A stretch of 64,000 nucleotides of DNA. Source: Plasmodium coatneyi (taxonomy: Eukaryota > Apicomplexa > Aconoidasida > Haemosporida > Plasmodiidae). The position numbers and the translations under genes are program-made. Position 1 is the first letter of the stretch. The number at the start of each line of letters is the position of its first letter. Positions 1 to 12,176 of the stretch are shown one piece after another. Below the pieces are notes generated by a model, which saw only the letters and a program-made list of their open reading frames with translations, was not told the origin of the DNA and did not search any database. The stretch covers positions 434,001 through 498,000 of the forward strand of contig NC_033561.1 of assembly GCF_001680005.1 (NCBI RefSeq). The letters run 5' to 3'.

Positions 1-593
1 AAAAAATTGTATGTGCAGGAGTGGTGCGGAAGTTGCAGGACAAAAGGATTTCTGTTCGCCGCTATCATATGTACAAAAAAAAAAAAAAAAAAGAGCGGTG
101 TGCGGGAATCCCAGCTGAACCGAAACCACCTTGCCACCTAACCGGTAATGGCGATGGGGTAGGGGAAGTTCGCCACCCATCAAAATGAAAACAGCGAATC
201 AACGATGCAACGAAGTAACAATGTATTCACAAATGGGAATATCGCGGTGGATTCCCCTTCTTGTGTGTGCGGGAGAGGGAGAAACAAAAGACGCGCTAGC
301 TAAATGCCCTCCTCGGAGCTCGTTCCCTATGGCATCTCCCAAGGGAAGGTGGTGCATTAATACCTTCCAGAACACTCAAACCTGCGCAGTGGATGAGTAA
401 CTGTTAAAGACGGCTACATGCTACATGAATGAAGAACCGGTTCAAAGCCGATAAGGGTGTAAATTCCTCCCCTTCCGCGATCCTATGCACATCCTGCCAA
501 GCTGCATAACGGGGGGTTGCTCACATAAGGGCAGTTCTACCATCAGAGCTAGGCTGTCATCGGAGTCTACGCAACCAAGTCAACCGAACCAGC
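1..593. other. intergenic / 3' flank, no gene seen
   Basis: No convincing coding exon is visible on either strand. The short open frames here have composition unlike the coding exons nearby. A poly(A) run lies at about 75-92. The segment is the 3' flank of the minus-strand gene whose stop codon is at 594-596. Any gene to the left lies outside the window. Confidence 0.6.
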
Positions 594-3500
594 TTAATCA
601 TTCAAGTCGTGAATGTCAAAGGTTTTATCTAGTACATTATCGCTTTCCCCTTTGTTTGGCGTGGGAGAATTCTCTTTATCTACTGTCGTCGTGCCCTGCT
701 GTGCATGCATTTCTTTCTGTATGCCCCAAATCTGCAAAGGAGGTAAAATGGAAAGAAGTGCATTTTTCTTTTTAAGCAATCACTCGTGGATCAGGAATAC
801 ATACAGTGGGAACCGCTTTCGACCACTCGTACCATGCTACTGCTGCTGCACATTTTTTTTTTTTTTTTTGTTTACATTTATCGTATTTAGAAAGTGTCCC
901 TTTTTCTTAAGCTGCGAAATTACACACTTATCCCATGTCGTTCTGACAACCTTAATTTTGTCGACGGATAAATTTAAAAATGGTTTGAGGAAGTACAGCA
1001 GGAAGAGGTTCGCTGGGCATTCGCTGAAAGGGGGGAAGCAAAGTAAAGAAGAGGGAAAGATATGCATATAGTTTGTCCCACTTCATGCGCGAGTTACACT
1101 GGCTAGACATACAAAAGGCGACGCTTTTTTACGCCCCTACTTGATAATCCCGTCGCACATCTTTATAAAAATCTGACGGTCACAGAAACGGCAACTTCTG
1201 CGGGGTAGTGAAAAGGGCGGAGTGGAGGAGTCCTCATAAATTGGTGCACTTTGCGAAAAAGCTCCGTAAGGAAGGCACACATTGGAAGTGGCCTAATTTG
1301 TTGGTTCTGCTCGCTTGCAAACAAAATAAACACACACCGTCCACGTGCAGTGCACTGCAATGCCTTTTTGGCAGTTCCGTTCCTACCTTGAAAATATTAC
1401 TAAAACTGTTTTGATGAGGGCAATTTCGGCCCCGCCCGTGAAGTACCGACTCCTCAGTTTGTACTTCTCTCCATTGGTCAGTATCCTGTCTGTAATTTTG
1501 GATGGGGGAAAAAACAACATGAGTGGGGGCACGCAATGTCACATAAATGGGTTCGCAAAAAGGGGAATAAAGATAAGCAAAAAAACGCAATGTAAAGCAA
1601 CGGAATTTCGCGCAGCAGAGTTGTCCCTCCCTCAGGCGCACCTTTCTTATACTCTTCTATGGGTAATATTTCTCCCCCCCCTTTGAAAAAGTTACTGCGA
1701 AGGGAATGGAAAAAGTGGGATGATAATTCATAACTGTTTCGTGTCTGTGGTGAGTTTAATTACTGCAATGTTGAAATGAGCTGCAAGGTCACACTGCAGG
1801 GAAGTGCTGGCACCCTTTTCAGGCGGCTCTTTTTTCTCGTACTATATTTGGGGGCACCCCTTTTCGAGGAATAGGTAGAAATAGCTAGCCGTGTAGGTGC
1901 GAATGGTGGCGACGTCGTCTTTGCACAGTCTGCGGTGGGTGGGAAGAAAGTGGGACGATAAGTGGAGGCAGCATATTCAGTCATCCGACCAACTACATAC
2001 GGTTCTTCGCTAGCACACCTACCTTATGAATAGAGGAAAGAGAAACCTGCGGACGACCTGTGCATCCTCCGCGCAGGACAACATCCGGAAGACCACCTTG
2101 GACACCCGCTTGCGCAGGGAATAATCCAGCGTCTTGCAATCCAGCACGTGAGACAAATACGACATGAGAACCTTCTGCACCAACGTTGGGAAAAGTAAAA
2201 CCATTTTGTCGTACCTCTTAAGGATAGCCTTCTTAACCAGCACGTTTGAATCCCTCAAAAAGTAACAAACGAAAAAGTGGAAAAAAAAAAGGGAAGAATC
2301 TTCACTGTAATATTTTCTAAACCTTTGAATGTATCTCTCATATATAGATTCATATTTTTGTAGAAATTTTTTGTAAAAAAAAAAGTTTTCGTTTTCTTCA
2401 TTTGTAAAGAAATCGCTTTCGTGTAGGTTGGCATGGATTTCGCTCTGCAATCGTTTGATTATGTTGGTTCTCTCCTGCAGAGCTTCCTCCGACCCTTTGT
2501 CTACTTTCGTTCCCACATTTTCACTCACTTCGTTAGCGGCATGATCGTGAGTTCCCCCCTGCGAATATCCACAGTCTGAAAAATTATCCCCCTCTTGTTG
2601 CTTCTCGGTAAGTCCGTTCGACGTGGGTGGCGTACTCTCACCCAGTTCACGTCCCGACGAACTACTATTGTCCAAATTACTTATCTTTTCATCACTTGTC
2701 ATAGATTGCATGCTCTGTATGCGTTTCATATTGCAGTAGGTGGCATAGTCCACATTGAACGTCTGTGTGACTTGAGGGAAGTCCTTTCTAGGGGAGTAAT
2801 TCTTACCACCTCGCTGTCTATCACAATCCGTTTTGAGATGGGGATAAGAAAACAAGTCACCCTTCCTGTTTAAAATTCTATCCTTTCCGCTTTTCATAAA
2901 TTTGGTCATCGTGTCCTCTTCCTCATTTAACTCCTCCACAGTCATTTCTAAAAAGTTAGAGGGTTGTAGAAAGTTTACCAAAATTTCGTAAAACAAAGAC
3001 GCCATGGTTTTCCTAATAATGTAGTACGGATAGGTACATACAAAAAAAAAAACGTGAGAAAAAAATCTGAAAAAGTGTTGTTTGAGCACTAGGATGAGGG
3101 TGGGCATGTGTAAAGCCGTAATATACACTGCGTTTATGTTGTGAGATACGATAATATTATTTGGGGTGTCAAACAAAAACTTCTTCTTGATGGCCTCTAC
3201 ATTCACCGCTTCGACGTTATAAATGTCGTCTTCTTTTTTGTTTACGTGGATTTTACATGGACGTCTCTCTGTAGGAGTATCCATTTTCCCCCCCTTCTGA
3301 AGAAACATCGCCCCGTATGCCATGTTCCCTTTTATTAGATCCACGTCACTGAAGTACCATCCTTTTATTTGTTTTATGTCTATCGTATTATCATGATTGT
3401 ATATTCTGTCTATGCAGGTGATATCATTATCGGTGAGGGTAAAAAATTCATCATTATAATTCCCCTCATAGGTGGGGTCCTTCCCCTTCTTTTCTTCTTC

Positions 3501-5504
3501 CCCTAAGGGGATGCTCCTACAGTTGGGGGGTTCATCCCCGCTTTGGCCTCCCCCCTGGTGGGTGCACTGCTGCTCCTGTAGGGGTCCCTTATCATTTGTT
3601 TTTTCTCCCTCTTCAAGAGCTTCCCCACCGTGTACTTGAAAAAACTGGCGCACGCTTACCGCAAAATGGTTGTTGCTAATTATGAGGTCATTAATCAAAC
3701 CGTTGTTGATAAAAATGGACGTTGATCCTGGGGTGATGAGCGAGGACGTGGACGGGGAAGGCAGAACAGACGGAAGGAGCGATGTCCCATTGGACGACTC
3801 CAACAAGGAGGACGACGAGGGGAAAAGGGAGAATCCGTTTTGCTGAACTGTTGTTCCATTTCCCCCTCCATTAACATTTTCCAATGTGTTAGCCAGTGCA
3901 GTGCCACCAGCATAATCTTCCTTCAAATGATTGTCCGACTTAGAATAATATCTGATTTCCCCCATTTGTTGGACTTCCTCCTCTTCCTTCGGCTGGGCCA
4001 CATTAACTGGCTCACTCACACTTACGCAGTTCATGGTGAGTGTCGTCTCTTCCTGTATTTCCCGCTTCCCCTCATGATTCATTTCGGGTGTGTCGCTTCT
4101 CCCCCCGTTGTCTTGCCTAGACTGACCATTTGACATTTCGCTAGAGTCGCTATTAATACCAGTTGTTATGTCTGCCTCGGCCACTCCGTGCGGTTCCTCT
4201 GTTTTGGGTTGTTCCTCTATTTTGTTTGCTTCCCCCCCCCTGGGGACGCCCGCCAAAGCGTAGCTGCTCTGCCGCTTGGCAGTGTCATTAAGATAATTCA
4301 ACGTAAACAAGTGAGAAGAAAAAACATTGTTGAAAAAAAAAATAATCTTGTGAATGTAAAAAGGGTGAATAAGATCCACGTCCTCAAAAAGGCAAACAAA
4401 AAAAAGCATATTTATCAAGGCATAATAAAATATATACAAATTTGTATTCTTCAGAAAATTATTAAACAGAGGAACGAAAAAGTGAAAAAAAAGTTTCTTC
4501 GAATAAAGACACGATAAATGCACACAGTTGTACATGCTAATTATTTTAACAGTGTCATTAGGATCGTTACATAACAATTTGAGCATAAAAAATATGACTA
4601 GCAATTCTTCTTCGTTGGCAATTTTGCATATATTATGCATGTAACAGGAGAGGAACATTTTGCTCTCTTCGTCCTTTCCTTTAATGAAGGATTCGATACA
4701 TGGGAACAAATGCCTTGACACCATTTCTCTCTCAAATATATAGGAAATTTTAATCAACAGAATGAATCCTACGTTCTTGAATTTTTCACTAGAAAGCAGC
4801 GAAACTATGAAGGGGAAGATTATGCTCTTCCGATACTTGGCCTTGATATGCGTGGCTAGAATAAGCAGCGCCTTCATCGCATTCGCAAGAACGTTACCAC
4901 CGTCAACGCTGCAACCGATATTCCCTTCTCGCCCATTTTTGATGATGCGTTCGATGATGGGGAAGAGAAACTTAATGATATCTTCACACCCGTCTGGCCC
5001 ATTGTTACTCTGCAGCAAGTACGCACACAGGTCACCCATCTGGCAACATAACTCGTATTGTATTTCCTCCTTATCGTTGCTTAACCTTACCAACAGAGGA
5101 TAAATGACCTTTTTAAAATCCTCATAGTCTATACTATTTAGCGACTTCACTAACTCTTTCACAAAAATAATCTTCCGGCATTTTTTGCTGCTGTTTCCGT
5201 ACAGTACAGCTCTTTCCAGGGAGGTTAAATTTTCATCTACGGGATCGTGGATATTCTCCAGGTTTAAATTGAACACAGTGGATGTCAAGCCTATCAGGCG
5301 GGGAAAAAGGGGATGAAGGGGAAGGGGGGTGAACAGAAATACGTGTGCAGCTTTCCCAATGAATTGGGTCCTACCACGCGCAAACACGTGTATACATTAT
5401 TTGCTCCCCACATTTTCTCATCCCGTTTTAATGTCTATCCCTTCTCTCACTCCAAAGCACATACCTGTCAGCTTAGCGAAGAAGCCATTTTGTCTATTTA
5501 CCAT
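594..5504 (-). CDS. HEAT-repeat phosphatase regulatory subunit, PP4R1-like (8 exons)
   Basis: Reconstructed as complement(594..731, 876..1023, 1141..1197, 1387..1489, 1642..1694, 1843..1929, 2023..5290, 5465..5504), about 1297 aa. Exon 1 encodes MVNRQNGFFAKLT and joins through a GTATGT donor to the 3.3 kb exon 2. All seven introns have GT..AG ends and every junction keeps the frame, which is strong internal support. The N-terminal third and the C-terminal part are helical HEAT-type repeats (for example YPLLVRLSNDKEEIQYELC near residue 75, and VRKTMASLFYEILVNFLQ). A long low-complexity insert of roughly 300 residues rich in E, G, S, N and Q separates them. The order resembles PP4 regulatory subunit 1, a scaffold for PP2A/PP4-type catalytic subunits. 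That family call is inference; another HEAT scaffold is possible. The exon structure is surer than the name. It is divergent from SDHA across 1.7 kb. Confidence 0.72.
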
Positions 5505-7181
5505 TTTAGCGTCAGTATTTTGGGTCTTTCTTCAAGGGGGGGCTATAAAATGGGGAAGAGGGAGGGGGAAGCTTTTGAATGGGGAAGCTAACTTGGACTC
5601 GAAAAGAATATCATCCTTTTGAGTGACTTGTCTAGTGGAATATGTACCCACTCACGTTGTGATGAGAAAAGTCATACAAGAGAAAGCGACATCCGTCTCT
5701 CTTCCCAATTTGAGTACTTCGCCTGGTTGGAGAAATCTGCTTGCATGTGTGTCTACTGGATGTGACCTGCCAAAGTAGAGGTGTGTTTTCCCTTTGAAAT
5801 TGCTTCTTCTCTTTGGAGTATGTATCACAACGGTGAACATGCATCTGAAGGGGGGATTACTTCCCGCCTATACACATAAACGGGCATGTACTCATATTAT
5901 TCTTCCCCACCACAAGGACGAAACGGAAATGCTAAACTGTATAGACCTCCCCGAAATTGCTACTCAACCATCTGTGGGGTGCAAGTGCTTCTCCTCTTCA
6001 TAAACAAATGGCTTTTATTTTTGCAACTCAGGTTTAGTTAATTTGCGTGTGTTAGATCGAGAGGCGCATCGTCGAGGTAACCCCTCATGTTTGAACCAGG
6101 TGTAGGATTGTTAAGGTTGACGTGGGGAGAAAAAAAAAACATATATATATAATGTGTACTAGCTTGTACACACATATTCATACGCATGGAAGAGGTAGAG
6201 CCTATTATGTGCAGGCCGAAGCGGCAGTTATGCGTCTGCAGGGAGAGGGGATCTTCTAGCCTTCGTTCAGCAACACGTGTATGTTTGCTTTCTCACGTGC
6301 ATATCTACGCTTTGGCCGACTGCTCTGCTCAGAAGAGTTCTTGTCAGACTACTGCACGCACTTTCTATTCACCCTTGGATCGTTTCTTTATTTTCCGAAC
6401 GAGCCTGGCGCGGTTACACAGATTAATCACACATTCTGCAATGTCGTAATGTCACAATTTTGAATTTTTTTTTTTTTTTCTTATTTGGGGCCTTCCCAGA
6501 GGATGCACTTTTTGGTTGATCACTGTGCAAAGGGAAAAAAAAAAAAAAAAAAAAAAAAGGAACACCCCATCTCTATGCCATGTGGTCATCACATCACCTC
6601 TTAACCATTTTGACTTACGCAGTAGGGACTTTTCTCCAGTGCGCGTATACGAGCAGTTAATATGACCGCGCTGATATAGCGACTTGTTCGGTCGCTCAGC
6701 TAGCTACATTTCACCACCGTTTGCCGGCCCACCAACGCTCCAGAAAAAAAAAAAAAAAACATGCGAGCCAAACCATGTGTAGTGCCCATTGGATCACCAT
6801 CTCCCCTAGCGTCATACATCTCAGCAGGTTAGTACCATACCGGAGGAATTTCTCTTATTCTCCCCCACCGCCGTTTTTCTTTTCCCCCTAGTTGAGCAGT
6901 CACCCACTGCACATACGCGAAGTGTACACCTGCAATCGCTTTAACGACAATTTTGAAGCAGAAGAAGACTCTCCCCAGTTTGGATCTGCAAAGGGGAGAA
7001 AAACACACATGCAGTGCATATTTCCCATGTGGCTAATTCGAGACGGGAAGCATTGCACCAGCGTAATCAACCTGGTCAACCCGCTCAGCTCAGTCACCTG
7101 TAGGGGTTCCTTCTGAACGGTGGCCCTTTTTTTTTGTCGTATGCTCCCCATCCCAACGCGAAGTAACCATCACCCAGAATA
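5505..7181. other. divergent intergenic region (promoters of PP4R1-like and SDHA)
   Basis: About 1.7 kb between two genes transcribed away from each other, so it should hold both promoters and 5' UTRs. It contains a TA-rich run near 6142-6152, a T run near 6466-6479, an A run near 6535-6558 and an A run near 6745-6760. Short open frames (for example 5794-6003 and 6186-6449) have no recognisable domain and look like chance. Confidence 0.55.
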
Positions 7182-9083
7182 ATGTTCGCCGTCCACCGCA
7201 AGTGCTACCCCGCCTTTGTGCGTGCCACCCGCCTTAACTTTTCTAGTGTGAAAAAGAAAGCATACGAAATTGTGGACCACCACTACGATGCGGTAATAGT
7301 GGGCGCAGGAGGAGCGGGGCTACGATCCGCCTTGGAGTTGTCCAAAAATAATTACAAAGTAGCATGTATAAGTAAGCTATTTCCAACAAGATCACACACG
7401 GTTGCAGCACAAGGGGGCATAAACGCCGCATTAGGGAATATGACTGAAGATGACTGGAGGTGGCATGCCTACGATACGATCAAAGGATCCGACTGGTTAG
7501 GGGACCAAAATGCAATTCAGTATATGTGTCGAGAAGCACCTGAATCGGTTTTGGAGTTGGAAGAATTTGGGTTACCCTTTTCTAGAACAAAATCAGGAAA
7601 AATCTATCAAAGGGCATTTGGAGGGCAAAGCTTAAAATATGGGAAGGGAGGACAAGCATATAGATGTGCAGCTGCCGCGGATAGAACAGGACATGCAGTG
7701 CTTCATACTTTGTATGGCCAATCATTAGCACACAACTGTGTTTTTTTCGTTGAATATTTTGTACTAGATTTGTTAATGGCCAATACGAATGAATGTATTG
7801 GTGTTATTTGCTTAAATATAGCTGATGGGAAGATTCACAGGTTTTTTTCACCTCATACGGTAATTGCTACGGGGGGGTATGGGAGAGCTTACTTATCTTG
7901 CACGTCAGCACATGCATGCACAGGGGACGGAAATGCAATCGTTTCGAGGAGCAAGCTACCATTGCAGGATCTTGAATTTGTCCAATTCCACCCGACAGGA
8001 ATATATCCAGCTGGGTGCTTAATTACTGAAGGATGTAGAGGTGAAGGAGGCATCCTAAGAAACAGGGAAGGAGAAGCATTCATGATGAGATACGCCCCGA
8101 AAGCGAAAGATTTGGCTAGTCGAGATGTAGTCAGTAGAGCAATGACTATAGAAATAAATGAAGGTAGAGGTTGTGGTCCTAATGCTGATCATATTTACCT
8201 CGACTTAACACATCTGCCTTACGAAACGTTGAAGGAAAGACTACCAGGTATAATGGAAACAGCCAAAATATTTGCAGGTGTTAATGTCACCAATCAATAC
8301 ATACCTGTCCTCCCAACAGTGCATTACAACATGGGAGGCATACCAACCAATTATAAAACGCAAGTCCTAACACAAAAGGTTAATTTATCCAAAGGGGTTA
8401 AAACATCCCCAGAAGAGGATATTATTGTTAAAGGACTATACGCAGCAGGAGAAGCGGCTTCTGCATCTGTTCATGGCGCAAACAGATTGGGAGCTAATTC
8501 TCTCCTAGACATTATCGTCTTCGGAAAAAGGGCCTCCCTAACTATAATGGAAATTGATAAGCCAAATATCCCCCCTATTAAGGCGCATGCAGATATAGGG
8601 GATGAAACCATACAACGGTTAGACAAAATAAGATTCAACAAAGGAACTGTTACAACAGCACAAATACGTAAAAAAATGCAAGTGTGCATGCAAAAACACG
8701 CTGCCGTCTTTAGAATTGGACCTCTCCTAGAAGAAGGCTACAAACAGATACTTACTATCTGCTCCGAGTTCAATGACGTATACGTTAAGGATAAAACCTT
8801 AACTTGGAATACTGATTTGATCGAAACGCTGGAGTTGGAGAATTTACTAACCTTGGCCTCTCAAACCATTCTAGCTGCCATAGATCGAAAGGAGTCCAGA
8901 GGCGCACATGCAAGGGATGACTTCCCCGAACGAGACGATAAGGCCTTTCTTAAACACTCCCTAACTTGGATGACTGACAGGGATGTTGAGAAGGCGAAAT
9001 ATTTCACCACATACAGGGGCGTCATCACCCAGCCGCTGGATAACGAAATGGAGTACGTCCCCCCGGTTAAAAGGGTTTACTGA
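7182..9083 (+). CDS. SDHA: Succinate dehydrogenase flavoprotein subunit, mitochondrial
   Basis: A single-exon gene of 633 aa, the usual length for SDHA. It oxidises succinate to fumarate in mitochondrial complex II and passes electrons through FAD to the iron-sulfur subunit and ubiquinone. Residues 1-30 are basic and lack acids at the start, as in a mitochondrial presequence. The Rossmann motif GAGGAG is at 41-46. SHTVAAQGG at 71-79 includes the His that normally carries the covalent FAD. HPTGIYPAGCLITEGCRGEGG is the conserved substrate/FAD region, and AAGEAASASVHGANRLGANS is the conserved FAD-domain motif. The C-terminal domain is complete and ends PPVKRVY. No key residue appears to be missing. 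The ATG at 7182 opens directly into the presequence. Confidence 0.97.
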   Translation: MFAVHRKCYPAFVRATRLNFSSVKKKAYEIVDHHYDAVIVGAGGAGLRSALELSKNNYKVACISKLFPTRSHTVAAQGGINAALGNMTEDDWRWHAYDTIKGSDWLGDQNAIQYMCREAPESVLELEEFGLPFSRTKSGKIYQRAFGGQSLKYGKGGQAYRCAAAADRTGHAVLHTLYGQSLAHNCVFFVEYFVLDLLMANTNECIGVICLNIADGKIHRFFSPHTVIATGGYGRAYLSCTSAHACTGDGNAIVSRSKLPLQDLEFVQFHPTGIYPAGCLITEGCRGEGGILRNREGEAFMMRYAPKAKDLASRDVVSRAMTIEINEGRGCGPNADHIYLDLTHLPYETLKERLPGIMETAKIFAGVNVTNQYIPVLPTVHYNMGGIPTNYKTQVLTQKVNLSKGVKTSPEEDIIVKGLYAAGEAASASVHGANRLGANSLLDIIVFGKRASLTIMEIDKPNIPPIKAHADIGDETIQRLDKIRFNKGTVTTAQIRKKMQVCMQKHAAVFRIGPLLEEGYKQILTICSEFNDVYVKDKTLTWNTDLIETLELENLLTLASQTILAAIDRKESRGAHARDDFPERDDKAFLKHSLTWMTDRDVEKAKYFTTYRGVITQPLDNEMEYVPPVKRVY

Positions 9084-9934
9084 GCCGGGGCGCCGTATCG
9101 CGTTGCCACTTTCTTGCGTTGCCGCGTTTCTGTTTGGATGCCTGCATTGGAGGGTGTTTCCTTTTATATATATATGTACTCCTCCAACGAGGTGGCCATA
9201 AAAAGGTAGCCCACCCCCTAATGGGTAATTTTCAAACACGCCCTATTTGCCTCCCCACCCAAAACCACTTCATTTGTGACTCGCCCCAAACTGCTATAAT
9301 GATTTTCCAAACATTTCAATTCGTCGTTTTTTTCCTCGCCCATTCGTGTGGCAAATCTAACTCAGTGGCTTCCTCGCCTTATTACACACTCGGGGGTGCC
9401 TCCTATGAACATTTATCATAGGTCTACGCCACCGCGTGATGGGGAAAAGGTATAACTCATGCATTCCACCAGTTGGCTAGCTGCTGAACGGTTTACCCTA
9501 ATTTGTTACCCCACGTGGAAGCTTTTATGTGATATCCCTTTTTCCTTTTTAAACGGATATACTTAACTGCGTAATTGGGAAAAAAAAAAAAAAAAAAAAA
9601 AAAGTACGCTTAACCGTTATGCGGATTTGTGTGTCCATTTTAGTTCCTTCACATGTGGTCGAGAAAAACTCCCCATCATTTGACGTGCAATAGGAGGTTC
9701 CCTGTTCTGCCCTCGCGTCGCGAACCGAGTCGATTCGTGGGAAGGGGAACACTTAAAAGGATGACATGCATAGAAAATACCGTCGCACATGGTTGTAATT
9801 TTAGAAGGCATGCGATGTAGTAGGAAGTTTGTTGAAGCAGGCAAATGAAGCAGGGAACGCCGAAGGAGAGAAAAGGGGGACCCATTCAAAGGACCCCAGT
9901 CAAAAGGGGACGCGCACTCCCCAATTGCTATTCG
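9084..9934. other. convergent 3' intergenic region
   Basis: About 0.85 kb between the stop codons of SDHA (+) and the tectonin-like gene (-). It holds both 3' UTRs, a short TA microsatellite near 9166-9175 and a poly(A) run at about 9581-9603. No coding exon is evident. Confidence 0.55.
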
Positions 9935-11626
9935 CTACCCCGCGCGGAGCTTCCTAAATCCCACAGAAATCAAGGGGTCCAAGCAGACATATCCAAAGTT
10001 CACCCAGTGACCCTGCGAATAAGTCAACAGGGCACCCGCAGTGGAAACGACCCATATATGCCCATCGTTGTCAAAATCGATGGCACATATTTTCAAATTA
10101 TCCTTCACAACTTTTTCATTCCAGCAACCGTCCTTTTCACACCAGATCGCCAACGCCCTCTTCGTGTTGATAGCCCACAAATCTCCCCTACTGTCAAAGG
10201 CCACACTTATCAATTTATGGAATCCAGAAAATTTCACTTTAGTCCATTTGCTTCTATTCCATTTGAGTAATTCTCCCTTACGATTAACGCACCATAACAC
10301 ATTTTTTTTATCAAAACTGATATCTACAATTTCTTCGTTAGCTAAATGTCCAAAGTTTTTAAATCTTTTTTTTCTCATCCTTTTGAGTAGTTCATACGAA
10401 TTATTCACACACCAGAGGTGTCCTTTATGGTCATATCTAGCCGTTGTCACAAATTGGAAATAGCTTTCTACTCTTTTCCATTCAAAACCATTCCACAATC
10501 TGAGTACATTATTTTTATCAACGATTATCATATGCTCGAAAATGTGTAACCCTTTGGTCATATCGAACATGTTTCTTTTGAAATTGATGGAAAGGTTGCG
10601 TGGTAATTCTTCCCTACAGCTCCGATGTGTTGCTGCTTTGGTGGAGGATTCACCCTTTTGCGAACCTTTGCCATCACGTTGTGGAGGTGTATATTCCTTC
10701 TCTCCATTACTACGCCGGTATTCCTGCATGGTATCTCCACCTAAGAAGTGGTTGTTGTTCCCTTTACGTGGAGTACTCAGTCGATCACTTTTCAATTCTT
10801 CACCTATTTTGCTATTTTTTTTCTCCCCTTTTTTTTCATCTGCTTTGTTCCTACTCACTTCCGCTTGACCTCTGCTAAAATTCTCATCATCCCTTGACGG
10901 GAAATTTCTCGAAATGGCAATGCTATTTTCCCTCCTTAGATCTCCCAAAAAGGTATCCTGCTCACTAGTACTTATCGTAACACTTTTTTTTTTTCTCACT
11001 TGACTTGACTTGGTTGGATATTCCCCTTTCTGTTCCACAACATAGTCGTTTTGATTTCTCCTAAGGTGCACAGATTGGTATTCCACTCCCAGGGATGACA
11101 GATCTTTCTTACTGTCCATTTCGCTCTGAACACTGATGGGTGTTGTCTTTCTATCTCCTGAAAGAGAATTCATTTTACTTTTGTCAACTTCGAATGGGGG
11201 AATTTCTCTAGCATATTCTGACCCACTTTTGTGAAACGTCCTAACCTGAGTGCTACCATCAGAGCTGTGGTTAGTTGGCACTCGAATTGAATTTGCGTAA
11301 TTGGCTACAACGTGGTTTATGTTTCCCCTGTTCAAGTCCACCACGCCCATCGTTTTCTGTCGTTCGTCTCTTCTCCTCGGTATATTCTGCGAAGTGGTAT
11401 GTTTCAAGGGCTCCATTTCAGAGCCATTTCGGTGCCCATAATATTGCACGTAATTCTTCATGTTATTTCCTGCGTTTAACTCATGTTGACTGCTAGCTGG
11501 GCCCCAATTTGTACTCCCCGGTGGGTAGCTTTTATAACTTAAAGGTGAGGGATTCACTTGCTTGTTGTTCACATTGATCACCATGGGGGGTGCATACTCG
11601 TGATTCGTCCTTTGGTTCCCAGACAT
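9935..11626 (-). CDS. Conserved protein with disordered N-terminus and C-terminal tectonin-like beta-propeller
   Basis: Starting at the ATG at 11624-11626 (MSGNQRTNHEY) the protein has 563 aa; the frame stays open a further 22 codons upstream but only to a TTG. Residues 1 to about 350 are polar, basic and rich in S, N, R and K, with no domain. From about 352 to the end there are five or six repeats of roughly 38-42 residues with the pattern 'hydrophobic-D-G-LW-V/I-N': YDHKGHLWCVN, FDKKNVLWCVN, FDSRGDLWAIN and FDNDGHIWVVS. This is the signature of tectonin/TECPR-type propeller blades. The number of blades is low for a closed propeller, so it may pair with another chain. No signal peptide or membrane segment is seen. 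Function is unknown; tectonin proteins elsewhere act in membrane recognition and autophagy, which is not shown here. Confidence 0.8.
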   Translation of the reverse strand: MSGNQRTNHEYAPPMVINVNNKQVNPSPLSYKSYPPGSTNWGPASSQHELNAGNNMKNYVQYYGHRNGSEMEPLKHTTSQNIPRRRDERQKTMGVVDLNRGNINHVVANYANSIRVPTNHSSDGSTQVRTFHKSGSEYAREIPPFEVDKSKMNSLSGDRKTTPISVQSEMDSKKDLSSLGVEYQSVHLRRNQNDYVVEQKGEYPTKSSQVRKKKSVTISTSEQDTFLGDLRRENSIAISRNFPSRDDENFSRGQAEVSRNKADEKKGEKKNSKIGEELKSDRLSTPRKGNNNHFLGGDTMQEYRRSNGEKEYTPPQRDGKGSQKGESSTKAATHRSCREELPRNLSINFKRNMFDMTKGLHIFEHMIIVDKNNVLRLWNGFEWKRVESYFQFVTTARYDHKGHLWCVNNSYELLKRMRKKRFKNFGHLANEEIVDISFDKKNVLWCVNRKGELLKWNRSKWTKVKFSGFHKLISVAFDSRGDLWAINTKRALAIWCEKDGCWNEKVVKDNLKICAIDFDNDGHIWVVSTAGALLTYSQGHWVNFGYVCLDPLISVGFRKLRAG

Positions 11627-12140
11627 CGTCTTCGTTATCGCTGCTATATCGTTGTTCTTGCTTCCTTTTTTTGAAGGGGAGACACGGACCAATCAATCAG
11701 CTTAATTTCGCCCCTGCTTGTGAAAACATTTCAAATGACAGTCTCGTGTCAGGTTACTTTGCCTTTGCCTCACTGGAGCGTGATTGACAATGCAGGCCCT
11801 TTTTTCTTCTTTTGCGCACAGAGGGGTCATATTTGCGCGTGCCACTCGTATAACACGAAAAATAAGTACTTCGCCTTTATTGCAAATCAACTGGTCAAAG
11901 TATTACAAAGCGTTAAAACGAAGTAGCGTCCACCTGCGATGTGACCTGTAAGGTAACTAAACACACACAAGTTTTTTTTATTTCTACTCTCTAGAAATGA
12001 GGAAAATACGTTCCCAAAAAGAAGGAATTAATTTTTAAATGTTCGTTGCAACACTACATATTTTACAACTGTAGACAGTTATGGAGGTATATATTCTCCA
12101 TCGTTTTGTTCATTTTTACACAGCTGCACTGTGGCTAGCT

Positions 12141-12176
<36 letters not shown>

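Noticed and set aside
613..1071. 152-codon plus-strand open frame
   Set aside because: It lies opposite the last two exons of the PP4R1-like gene and reads through the intron's A/T tract; the minus-strand exons explain the sequence better.
1234..1641. 135-codon minus-strand frame
   Set aside because: It covers exon 5 of the PP4R1-like gene in the wrong frame; the in-phase frame gives a better helical sequence and matches both neighbouring exons.
4188..4517. Lysine-rich plus-strand frame
   Set aside because: It is the antisense of the HEAT-repeat exon, where Phe/Leu-rich helices read backwards give lysines.
5794..6003. Short frame starting like a signal peptide
   Set aside because: No continuation, no domain, and it lies in a divergent promoter region.
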